From the NCBI GenBank assembly GCA_030039005.1, contig JASHQT010000598.1, positions 1 to 6,758 of the forward strand: a stretch of DNA of 6,758 bases, given 5' to 3'. Each line of letters opens with the position of its first letter. The first letter of the stretch is position 1. The notes beneath the pieces are model-generated. The model worked only from the letters and a program-made list of their open reading frames with translations. It did not search any database and was not told where the DNA came from. Made by a program: the position numbers and the translations under genes. Below, in pieces: positions 1 through 5,362 of the stretch. Source of the stretch: Bryobacteraceae bacterium (GTDB lineage Bacteria; Acidobacteriota; Terriglobia; Bryobacterales; Bryobacteraceae).

Positions 1-755
1 TCTCGAATACGCACGCGAAATTCGAGAGGAAAACGAGCGGAAGATTGTCTGGCAATTTGTTCGAACAGCGGCTGCAACTCGGCCTCGGCTGCTCGCTTGC
101 TAATGCCCGCCCGCAGGACGATCGACGATCCATAAGACGGCCCGCGCGATTCATCCAGCCGCAGCGGCAAATAAACTTCGCCGCCTTGCCAGGTAAACCG
201 CGGCGGCATCACGCCCACGATCGTGTACGATTTGTGAACCAGCCGCAGCGTTCGCCCCAAAATATCGCGGCTTCCGTTGTAATAACGTTGCCAGAACCTA
301 TAGCTAAGGACCACCACCGGCTCCGGATCGCGCCCTTCGGGAGCATCGGACGGTAGCAGGATTCGGCCCATGAGCGCCGGCATTCCCAGTTGCGTCATGG
401 CGCCGGACGTCAAATAAATCGCCTCTACATTTTCGGGCAGATCGCCATCCGTCGTGGTGAGCGACCAGTCGTCGATCGCCATAACACTTTCGAAACAATT
501 CACCTGCCGGAGTTGCTCGAATTCCCGGGCCGATAGGCCCAATCCGCGATTGTTTCCCGACTTGTCCACGATTTGCAGATAGCCCATCCGCGCGGCGTTC
601 CTATATGGATACGGATTCAGGAGGATGGCGTAGACAACGCTAAATACCGCCGTAGTGGCGCCGATCCCCAGCATGAGCGAAACGATCGCCGTGGCCGCGA
701 AACCGGGGCTCTTTCGAAATTGCCGAAGGGCGAAAACCACGTCCTGACGGAGCAT
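1..755 (-). CDS. ADOP-type (MacB/FtsX-like) ABC transporter permease, N-terminal part
   Basis: This reading frame stays open from an ATG at 755 to the left edge, giving 251 codons of a protein that is usually about 800-900 residues. The start is fixed by an in-frame TGA 9 nt upstream. The N-terminus (MLRQDVVFALRQFRKSPGFA) is the ADOP signature, followed by a membrane segment at about residues 20-46 containing LGIGATTAVFSVVYAILL. Residues about 75-251 form the periplasmic MacB_PCD-like domain, with RFWQRYYNGSRDILGRTLRL (about 153-172) and YTIVGVMPPRF (about 177-187) as landmarks. Proteins of this family are thought to be the membrane part of MacB-like export or mechanotransmission systems; the substrate is unknown. 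The ATPase normally belongs to a separate gene, and none is visible here. The gene follows an AraC-type regulator on the same strand. The C-terminal FtsX domains lie outside the window, so intactness cannot be judged. Confidence 0.9.
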   Translation of the reverse strand, partial: MLRQDVVFALRQFRKSPGFAATAIVSLMLGIGATTAVFSVVYAILLNPYPYRNAARMGYLQIVDKSGNNRGLGLSAREFEQLRQVNCFESVMAIDDWSLTTTDGDLPENVEAIYLTSGAMTQLGMPALMGRILLPSDAPEGRDPEPVVVLSYRFWQRYYNGSRDILGRTLRLVHKSYTIVGVMPPRFTWQGGEVYLPLRLDESRGPSYGSSIVLRAGISKRAAEAELQPLFEQIARQSSARFPLEFRVRIR

Positions 756-814
756 CGTCGCTCACTTATGACGTGCGAGTTTTGTTTTCGTTCGGGCTTT
801 TTTGAGAGCGGACG

Positions 815-1729
815 CTATTCGGCCGCCTGCCGCCGGTAGACCGCGGGCGAAACGCCCACTTGCCGGATGAACCAGTGCGACAGGTGGCTTTGCGAGGAAA
901 ATCCCGAGGAAAGCGCCACATCCACCACCGGCAAATCGGTACTGCGCAGCAGCTCTTTTGCGCGCTCAACGCGCCGCGCCAGAACGTATTGATGCGGCGA
1001 TTGCCCGATGGCGCTCTTGAACGCGCGCGCCAGGTACAGCGGGCTGATATCCACTTCCGCGGCCATGGCTTGGAGGCTCAGATCGCCATCCAGGTTGTCT
1101 TCGATGAATTCGATCACCCGCCGCATTTTCCAGCCGGCCAGGGGCTTGGCAGGGAGAATGCGTGCCGGGCGCGAGCGCGTGGAATGCGTGCGAGCTAAAT
1201 GCACGGCCATCATTTGCGCGATGGTATCGATGTACAGGCCATCCTCGGCATTGCCGTCGCGCAGCGCGTTGCCGATGGCGATGGCCAGTTGCTCGAGCAG
1301 CGGATCGAGAATCGCAAAACGCGGGACGAGCTCGGCCCCCGAACTATCGCAGCCGTAGATTTCGCTCACCGCCGCCTCGTACACGGATTGGCGTAAGTAA
1401 ACCTGGAGGATTTCCGGGTGCCCGGAGTGCTGCCATTGCGTGGTGGCTTCGCCCGGGGTCAGACAGATGCGGCGCGGACCGATGAGCGCGTTTTCGCGCG
1501 CCGCGCCCTCCAGCTTGCGGATTACATGCGTGGGCCGGCTCAAGTGGTAGATCAGCGAGGGATGGCGAATCGGCCGCTCGATCACGTGAAGAGGAGCCTC
1601 TTCGAGGATGGCAGCATGCAACGACCGCCAGCCGATGTCCTGGCTGTGGGCGATGAGGCGGTTTTGCGGGCGAAGTACGCGGCCGTGGGTCTCCCGAGCG
1701 GTAAAGACGGAATTGGGTGGGACTATCAC
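815..1729 (-). CDS. AraC-family transcriptional regulator
   Basis: This is a 304-residue DNA-binding regulator. The C-terminal third is a typical AraC/XylS domain with two helix-turn-helix units. The first is around residues 218-240 (LSLQAMAAEVDISPLYLARA), and the second around 265-289, ending in the family signature GFSSQSHLSHWFIRQVGVSP (276-295) and then AVYRR. Residues 1-190 form a variable sensing domain with no recognisable ligand site. I chose the GTG at 1729 because it gives the usual family length and has AGGGA a few bases upstream. The frame stays open to a TTG at 1888, but those extra 53 codons are Arg/Ser-rich and do not resemble family N-termini. The stop is 59 nt from the ADOP permease start, with no terminator between, so it may regulate or be co-transcribed with that gene. 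It is also divergent from the penicillin-binding protein gene. Family is confident; target and inducer are unknown. Confidence 0.9.
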   Translation of the reverse strand: MIVPPNSVFTARETHGRVLRPQNRLIAHSQDIGWRSLHAAILEEAPLHVIERPIRHPSLIYHLSRPTHVIRKLEGAARENALIGPRRICLTPGEATTQWQHSGHPEILQVYLRQSVYEAAVSEIYGCDSSGAELVPRFAILDPLLEQLAIAIGNALRDGNAEDGLYIDTIAQMMAVHLARTHSTRSRPARILPAKPLAGWKMRRVIEFIEDNLDGDLSLQAMAAEVDISPLYLARAFKSAIGQSPHQYVLARRVERAKELLRSTDLPVVDVALSSGFSSQSHLSHWFIRQVGVSPAVYRRQAAE

Positions 1730-1779
1730 GGTATCCCTGTATCGCCCCCGGCGTGGGGAACGTCTACTGTTGTGGCTCC

Positions 1780-1785
1780 ATTGTA
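1780..1785 (-). promoter_or_regulatory. Possible -10 box for the AraC-family gene
   Basis: The minus strand reads TACAAT, 5 of 6 matches to the sigma-70 -10 consensus. It would start transcription near 1773, leaving a leader of about 45 nt before the GTG at 1729. No convincing -35 box lies 16-18 nt upstream, so the promoter would be weak or activator-dependent. It supports the shorter start, because the longer frame would begin upstream of this box. Confidence 0.3.
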
Positions 1786-1830
1786 CATCAGGGGTACGGT
1801 TCCGGTCGCTCCCAGCCGTTTCCGCTGAGA

Positions 1831-1855
1831 ACTTAGTCTGCCCGCAGACACTGAG
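1831..1855. repeat. Bulged inverted repeat upstream of the PBP promoter
   Basis: GTCTG at 1836-1840 and CAGAC at 1845-1849 form a perfect 5-bp stem around a CCCG loop. The flanking bases ACTTAG and CTGAGT can extend the pairing past a 2-nt bulge with one G-T pair. No T-run follows on either strand, so it does not look like an intrinsic terminator. An operator half-site pair or chance are both possible. Confidence 0.3.
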
Positions 1856-1870
1856 TGACGGAAGGTCGAA

Positions 1871-1889
1871 CTTGAGGAATGCACTCAAG
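1871..1889. repeat. CTTGAG/CTCAAG inverted repeat next to the -35 box
   Basis: CTTGAG (1871-1876) and CTCAAG (1884-1889) are perfect 6-bp arms around a 7-nt spacer. The right arm ends 2 nt before the TTGACG -35 hexamer. Dyads placed like this often bind activators or repressors, but there is no direct evidence of binding here. Confidence 0.35.
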
Positions 1890-1891
1890 TC

Positions 1892-1920
1892 TTGACGAAA
1901 GGCCGCCGATAACTCATAAT
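1892..1920 (+). promoter_or_regulatory. Sigma-70-like promoter for the PBP gene
   Basis: TTGACG (1892-1897) and CATAAT (1915-1920) are separated by exactly 17 nt. Each box matches its sigma-70 consensus at 5 of 6 positions. Transcription would start near 1927 and read into the penicillin-binding protein gene at 2041, giving a leader of about 114 nt. This is the best promoter match in the window. Confidence 0.6.
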
Positions 1921-1926
1921 GTGGGA

Positions 1927-2040
1927 ACGGTTTGCACTCAGGCTGTAAAGTGACGGTTCCGTCTGGTAGTTAGCCGTCCCGGAGTGGATTGTAAGTAAAG
2001 CCGTGTACGCGTAGTACAGATTTTAATTAGTACCTATTCT
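1927..2040 (+). promoter_or_regulatory. Predicted long 5' leader of the PBP gene
   Basis: Between the predicted transcription start and the ATG there are about 114 nt with short, partly exclusive pairings. GACGG (1952-1956) can pair with CCGTC at 1959-1963 or at 1974-1978, GGAAC (1924-1928) with GTTCC (1956-1960), and GGCT (1941-1944) with AGCC (1971-1974). The last 20 nt are AT-rich (TTTTAATTAGTACCTATTCT) and lack a Shine-Dalgarno sequence. It does not match any riboswitch class I recognise. It may simply be an unstructured leader, or a second promoter may lie closer to the gene. Confidence 0.3.
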
Positions 2041-3246
2041 ATGTCCCAACGCCTTTTTGTAATCTTAATTTCGATTGCACTCCTTACCACTTCAGCTTTC
2101 GGAACTACCACCACCCGCAGAAAACACCGGCGAATCCCCCGGAACACGGTCGCGGCAGCCAGGGTGCGCCGAGTGTCCTATACGCCGACGGCTTCCCCTG
2201 CCGCGCGGGTACCGGCCGCCAGACGGCGCTCTCTCGCGCGCCGCGCTGTCTCGAACAGGTGGGTAGCGTCCGGCCCCTGGACCAGTCCGACCTACGCGGA
2301 TTCCACGGCCGGCGACCTGGTGAATGGGGAGGATTTGATGGCTCGCCGTGCGGCGGTGGAGGCGCTCGGGCCTTACAACGGAGCGGTCATTGCCGCCGAT
2401 CCCACCACCGGCCGCATCCTCACCGTGGTCAACCAAAAGCTGGCTTATACTGGCGCATTTGAGCCCTGTTCCACGATCAAAATCATGACGGCATTGGCGG
2501 GTTTGAGCGAAGGCATCATCAGTGAAGAGAACTCCTTCCGCTTGACCAAACGCTCCATGAACTTAACCGAAGCGCTGGCGCGTTCCTACAACCCTTATTT
2601 CGCCTCGGTGGGCGAGAAGCTGGGCTACGACAAGATCGTAAAATACGGCGAGTTGCTGGGCTTGGGTGAGAAAGCGGGGTTGAACATCGATGCCGAGCAG
2701 CCGGGCTTGATTGCCCCAGCGCCGCCCGACGACGGCCTCGGCATGATGACCAGCTTCGGCGAGGGTTTTTCGATGACCCCGATGGAGCTCACCGCCATCG
2801 TCTCGGCGGTGGCCAACGGCGGAACGCTCTATTATCTCCAGCACCCCAATTCCCAGGCGGAAATCGATCAATTCGTCCCGCAGGTGAAGCGCGAGCTGAA
2901 TATCGGCGCTTGGCTCACCGATATCAAGCCCGGCATGGAGGGAGCGGTGGAGTACGGCACGGCGCGCCGCGCCAACTACAGCGCTACCGAGCCCATTTTC
3001 GGCAAAACCGGTACCTGTACCGATAACCGCACGCCCACTCATCTGGGTTGGTTTGGCTCCTACAACGAAATTGCCGGACACAAGCTGGTGGTGGTGGTGC
3101 TGCTCACAGGCGGATATGGCGTCAGCGGTCCGATCGCTTCCGGCGTTGCCGGCAACGTCTACAAGAATCTCTCCGATCAGAACTATTTCGCCCAGGCCGC
3201 TCCCCAGACCGCACCCACCGCCCTGATCTCGACTCACTCGTACTAG
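2041..3246 (+). CDS. Transpeptidase-only penicillin-binding protein (FtsI/PBP2-type catalytic domain)
   Basis: This 401-residue exported enzyme is predicted to cross-link peptidoglycan stem peptides (D,D-transpeptidase) outside the cytoplasmic membrane. Residues 1-21 (MSQRLFVILISIALLTTSAF, then G) are a signal peptide or membrane anchor, which supports the ATG at 2041 despite the lack of a Shine-Dalgarno. Residues about 26-75 are a basic Arg/Ala/Pro-rich linker. The catalytic domain spans about 108-375, starting with NGAVIAADPTTGRILTVVN. Its three motifs are S144-T-I-K147 (nucleophile Ser144), S182-Y-N184, and K322-T-G-T325. The pattern around ALARSYNPYFASVGEKLG is that of PBP2/FtsI proteins. 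The N-terminal pedestal domain and any glycosyltransferase domain are absent. The SxxK to SxN spacing is short (38 residues), so the domain is compact. The only two cysteines, C143 and C326, flank the active-site motifs. A beta-lactamase-like or regulatory role cannot be excluded. It has its own promoter and converges on the HAD gene. Confidence 0.88.
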   Translation: MSQRLFVILISIALLTTSAFGTTTTRRKHRRIPRNTVAAARVRRVSYTPTASPAARVPAARRRSLARRAVSNRWVASGPWTSPTYADSTAGDLVNGEDLMARRAAVEALGPYNGAVIAADPTTGRILTVVNQKLAYTGAFEPCSTIKIMTALAGLSEGIISEENSFRLTKRSMNLTEALARSYNPYFASVGEKLGYDKIVKYGELLGLGEKAGLNIDAEQPGLIAPAPPDDGLGMMTSFGEGFSMTPMELTAIVSAVANGGTLYYLQHPNSQAEIDQFVPQVKRELNIGAWLTDIKPGMEGAVEYGTARRANYSATEPIFGKTGTCTDNRTPTHLGWFGSYNEIAGHKLVVVVLLTGGYGVSGPIASGVAGNVYKNLSDQNYFAQAAPQTAPTALISTHSY

Positions 3247-3938
3247 AAGTAGTCGCGCAACTGCGCGAAGCGCTCCAGCTTGAGCAGCCTCCCCGGACCT
3301 TCGCGCAAATCCGTCAGTTCCAGGCCCCACGTGCGCTCGTGCGGCACGAACACCGCATGAATGCCCGCTTCGAGCGCGGGATTCACGTCCGATTTCGGAG
3401 AATTCCCGATCATCCAGGTGTGCGCCAGATCAAGTTCGCGCTCGCGAATCAGAGCCGCGTAGGACCGCGTGTCTTTCTCCTTCACGATCGCGGTGTGGCC
3501 GAAATAAATCGCGAGTCCCGAACGATCCAGCTTCAGCTTTTGCTCCTCGGGATCGCCCTTGGTGAATAGCGTCAGGCTGTGCCGCTCGGCCAGGTACTCC
3601 AGCGTCTCCTCCACACCTTCGATAATTTCGATCGGATGCTCCAGGATCTGCTCGGTGAAGCTGATGATCCGCGTGATATCGTCGGGCGCGACCTCGCGTT
3701 CCACCAACCGGTGATAACACTCGGTCAGGTTGCGGGCGAAATTGGCCGTTCCGTAGCCGTGTGTTTTGCTGTTGACGATTTCGATCTCGTCCAGAACGTC
3801 GCGCACCTCGGCCGGAGTGAGCCGCGAATGCGCGAGAAAGTCGCAGAAATCGTCGAAGGCCCGCTCGAAATAAATGTTGTTTTCCCAGAGCGTGTCGTCG
3901 GCGTCAACGATCAGGTTTTGGCGCTGGCTGATCCTCAC
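3243..3938 (-). CDS. HAD-superfamily hydrolase
   Basis: This 231-residue cytoplasmic protein is a predicted Mg2+-dependent phosphatase of the haloacid dehalogenase superfamily. Motif I is D12-A-D14-D-T-L, with D12 the expected nucleophile and D14 the acid/base. Motif II is the Thr in LFTKGD (T126), motif III is K153 or K155 in VKEKD, and motif IV is GNSPKSD (178-184), with D184 as metal ligand. A helical cap of about 90 residues (about 20-110) follows motif I, as in C1-cap members. All catalytic residues are present, so it should be active; the substrate cannot be read from sequence. It starts at a GTG whose bases overlap the stop of the upstream LON-domain gene (GTGA), with GGGG-rich sequence upstream serving as a ribosome site. 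Its TAG shares a CTAG with the stop of the convergent PBP gene. Confidence 0.88.
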   Translation of the reverse strand: MRISQRQNLIVDADDTLWENNIYFERAFDDFCDFLAHSRLTPAEVRDVLDEIEIVNSKTHGYGTANFARNLTECYHRLVEREVAPDDITRIISFTEQILEHPIEIIEGVEETLEYLAERHSLTLFTKGDPEEQKLKLDRSGLAIYFGHTAIVKEKDTRSYAALIRERELDLAHTWMIGNSPKSDVNPALEAGIHAVFVPHERTWGLELTDLREGPGRLLKLERFAQLRDYF

Positions 3939-4573
3939 GCCCCCAGCGTCCCCTTGGCGTGTCCGTTGGTGGGCGCCACGGTGCGGGCGTGCTGGATGCG
4001 CCGTTGCCGCGAGTTGTAACTGGGGAAAAACTCGGCCAGACGCCGCATCCGATCGGCTTCCGAACGCGTGGCCAGCAGAACCTGCCGGAAATCGAGATCC
4101 GGCACGGCTTGCGCCAGTTGAAAGCTGAGTTGTGGATCACTCATTTCCGGCTCCTGCACCGGCTCGGATTGCGCGATCGAGCGCAGGTCGTTGTACGACT
4201 CGATCACGCGCTTGCGCACTTCGGGCCCGATCGGATCGCTGCTTTCGTCGTCGAAGTATTCCACCGCGCCGCGCAGATAGGGCTTCTCGTCATTCAACAA
4301 GATGATCTCGAAGCGCCTGCGGCCCAGGCTGAGGAGATCCAGGCGTCCGTCGGGGTACTTCTTGAGGATCTTCTCCACCGTGGCCGTGCAACCGGTGTTG
4401 ACGATTCCCTTTTCGCCCGCCAGCACCACGCCGAATTCCGTGTGCCCCCGCTGCACGTCGGCAATCATCTGCTTGTAGCGCTCCTCGAATATGTGCAGAG
4501 GCAGCGAGGTCCTGGGGAACAAAACCACTTGGAGCGGAAACAGCGGCAGGAACTCTTCCGGCATTCCTACCAT
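3935..4573 (-). CDS. LON N-terminal (substrate-binding, PUA-like) domain protein
   Basis: This 212-residue protein resembles only the N-terminal domain of Lon protease; the AAA+ and peptidase domains are absent. Diagnostic stretches are LPLFPLQVVLFPRTSLPLHI (residues 9-28) followed by FEERYKQMI, then FGVVLAGEKGIVNTGCTATV (47-66) and the basic strand GRLDLLSLGRRRFEI (76-90). The helical C-terminal half (about 115-195) matches free-standing LON-domain proteins of bacteria, which have about this length. These are thought to bind protein or peptide substrates, but their role is not settled. I chose the ATG at 4573; another at 4564, three codons in, is equally possible. The frame continues upstream to 4738 but would then overlap the PEP-CTERM gene with unlike-family sequence. 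The TGA overlaps the GTG of the HAD gene, suggesting translational coupling. Family is confident; function is not. Confidence 0.88.
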   Translation of the reverse strand: MVGMPEEFLPLFPLQVVLFPRTSLPLHIFEERYKQMIADVQRGHTEFGVVLAGEKGIVNTGCTATVEKILKKYPDGRLDLLSLGRRRFEIILLNDEKPYLRGAVEYFDDESSDPIGPEVRKRVIESYNDLRSIAQSEPVQEPEMSDPQLSFQLAQAVPDLDFRQVLLATRSEADRMRRLAEFFPSYNSRQRRIQHARTVAPTNGHAKGTLGA

Positions 4574-4600
4574 TATGCGGCTTCGCTCGCGCCGCTTGCA

Positions 4601-4630
4601 CCTCTCGGGGCAGTGAATGAGCCCGAGAGG
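4601..4630. repeat. 9-bp inverted repeat between the PEP-CTERM and LON-domain genes
   Basis: CCTCTCGGG (4601-4609) and CCCGAGAGG (4622-4630) are perfect complements separated by 12 nt. In the minus-strand transcript this makes a GC-rich hairpin 24 nt downstream of the PEP-CTERM stop and 28 nt upstream of the LON-domain start. No T-run follows, so it is not a standard intrinsic terminator. It could limit read-through, protect the 3' end of the upstream message, or affect translation of the LON-domain gene. Confidence 0.45.
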
Positions 4631-4653
4631 GAAACCAGAGGGTGGAACTATGC

Positions 4654-5283
4654 TTATCGGGAAGACGCGAGACCCGCGCGAGTTGCCCGGCTGCGTCCTT
4701 TCACAATCCGCTTTCGCATTAGGAAGGCGCAGGCGCAAACCAGCGTTGCCAGAAAGAGCGCGGAATTAGGCTCGGGGACTGCATTGCTCGAGACTTCCGT
4801 AATCGTCCATCCTCCGCTGGAAAGCTCCGAACCCGGTGGGAACTGAGATGCACTAAGGTCAACAATTCCGACGCTGGCAGAAACCAGGTTCGTTGAGACA
4901 AATTGAAAATCCGGAGTAAGCGTTGTAGGATCGGGCGGTACTTGCCACGCGGTTTGGAAGTCAGGGTCTGGAGGATTGCAAGCCCCACTTAGAAGTGCGA
5001 AGCTGGCGGCGGCGCCCGTCTGACCGCCGAGGCAAGGGACCGTACCAAGTATGCCGGGATCGTTTGCACTGCCCGTGAGCGTGAATAGCAGGCCTTCCCA
5101 GGTGACCGTAAAGTCGGAGAAGGATGGGGTGGTGGAGTCATAGGTGAACGATCCGGCGCTGGGCGCATCACCGCTGCTTGTGGTGAAGTTGATGTCGTAA
5201 GTTGTAATCACATCCGCAAGGGCGGCTGGCGCACAACAGGCCGTGGTCAGAAATACGGCGGTCCACAATCGCAAGCAGGCCAT
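4654..5283 (-). CDS. PEP-CTERM sorting domain protein
   Basis: This is a 209-residue exported protein. Residues 1-23 are a signal peptide, with likely cleavage after ALA and before DVITTYDIN. The middle (about 24-165) is rich in Thr, Ser, Pro, Asp and Gly and looks like a beta-rich extracellular domain without a recognised family. It contains two isolated cysteines (C84, C102) that could pair. The C-terminus has the sorting signal: V169-P-E-P172, a hydrophobic stretch NSALFLATLVCACAFLM and the basic RKR (190-192). In known systems an exosortase (EpsH-type) cleaves this signal and the protein is surface-displayed or linked to exopolysaccharide. A further 17 basic residues follow RKR, a longer tail than usual. 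The ATG at 5283 has TAGGAGAG upstream with a rather long spacer. No exosortase gene is in the window. The specific function is unknown. Confidence 0.85.
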   Translation of the reverse strand: MACLRLWTAVFLTTACCAPAALADVITTYDINFTTSSGDAPSAGSFTYDSTTPSFSDFTVTWEGLLFTLTGSANDPGILGTVPCLGGQTGAAASFALLSGACNPPDPDFQTAWQVPPDPTTLTPDFQFVSTNLVSASVGIVDLSASQFPPGSELSSGGWTITEVSSNAVPEPNSALFLATLVCACAFLMRKRIVKGRSRATRAGLASSR

Positions 5284-5293
5284 TTAATAGTGC

Positions 5294-5300
5294 TCTCCTA
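5294..5300 (-). promoter_or_regulatory. Ribosome binding site of the PEP-CTERM gene
   Basis: The minus strand reads TAGGAGA, a strong match to the anti-Shine-Dalgarno sequence, with a spacer of about 10-11 nt to the ATG at 5283. It is one of the few clear ribosome sites in this window and supports that start. Confidence 0.55.
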
Positions 5301-5309
5301 TCTGGATGC

Positions 5310-5326
5310 GTTCCTCTAGCAGGAAC
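5310..5326. repeat. GTTCCT/AGGAAC inverted repeat in the PEP-CTERM leader
   Basis: GTTCCT (5310-5315) and AGGAAC (5321-5326) are perfect 6-bp arms around CTAGC. The element lies just upstream of the ribosome site of the PEP-CTERM gene and just downstream of its possible -10 box, so it could act as a leader hairpin or an operator. Confidence 0.4.
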
Positions 5327-5362
5327 ACAATCATAGCGTAATTTGTTACGGTAAATGATTGT
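5327..5362. repeat. 36-bp two-part dyad in the PEP-CTERM/aroK divergent region
   Basis: Outer arms ACAATCAT (5327-5334) and ATGATTGT (5355-5362) are perfect 8-bp complements. Inside them CGTAA (5337-5341) pairs with TTACG (5346-5350) around TTTG. The two dyads share nearly the same centre, near 5344. The element is much AT-richer than its surroundings and overlaps a possible minus-strand -10 box, TATGAT at 5335-5330. Because the two flanking genes diverge, a terminator role is unlikely and an operator is the better guess. Confidence 0.5.
5330..5335 (-). promoter_or_regulatory. Possible -10 box for the PEP-CTERM gene
   Basis: The minus strand reads TATGAT, 5 of 6 to the -10 consensus, inside the left arm of the 36-bp dyad. 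The position 17 nt upstream (TCATTT) is a poor -35 box, so this promoter would need help or use another sigma factor. Transcription would begin about 40 nt before the ATG at 5283. Confidence 0.35.

Larger units (their letters stand above)
1730..2040. other. Divergent intergenic region between the AraC-family and PBP genes
   Basis: This 311-nt stretch has no supported gene. Both neighbours read outward from it. From left to right it holds a possible minus-strand -10 box (1780-1785), a bulged dyad around GTCTG-CCCG-CAGAC (1836-1849), a CTTGAG/CTCAAG inverted repeat (1871-1889), a plus-strand promoter (1892-1920), and an AT-richer leader up to the ATG at 2041. Two octamers each occur twice: AGTGACGG at 1854 and 1949, and TGCACTCA at 1880 and 1933. 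The copies of each lie on either side of the promoter. Confidence 0.6.

Noticed and set aside
790..803. T-run after GGGC on the plus strand as a terminator
   Set aside because: No plus-strand gene leads into it and there is no paired stem before the run. On the minus strand, where the flanking genes are read, it is an A-run.
45..839. Plus-strand short frames over the left edge
   Set aside because: The minus strand here encodes a continuous ADOP permease N-terminus with a recognisable signature, so the plus-strand frames are shadows.
1730..1888. N-terminal extension of the AraC-family gene from a TTG at 1888
   Set aside because: The added residues are Arg/Ser-rich, unlike AraC N-termini, and would make the protein longer than usual. 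A possible -10 box lies inside this stretch, and a GTG with AGGGA upstream gives the normal length.
2563..3330. Minus-strand open frame of 255 codons
   Set aside because: It is antisense to the PBP catalytic domain, whose three motifs are intact, and its product is low-complexity and unlike any known family.
4574..4738. Upstream extension of the LON-domain gene
   Set aside because: It would overlap the PEP-CTERM coding region and cross a GC-rich hairpin. LON-domain proteins begin shortly before the LPLFPLQ motif.
3959..4846. Plus-strand open frame of 295 codons
   Set aside because: It lies antisense to the LON-domain gene and the end of the PEP-CTERM gene, both of which have clear family motifs. 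Its protein has no recognisable domain and crosses an intergenic gap. GC-rich antisense frames of this length are common.
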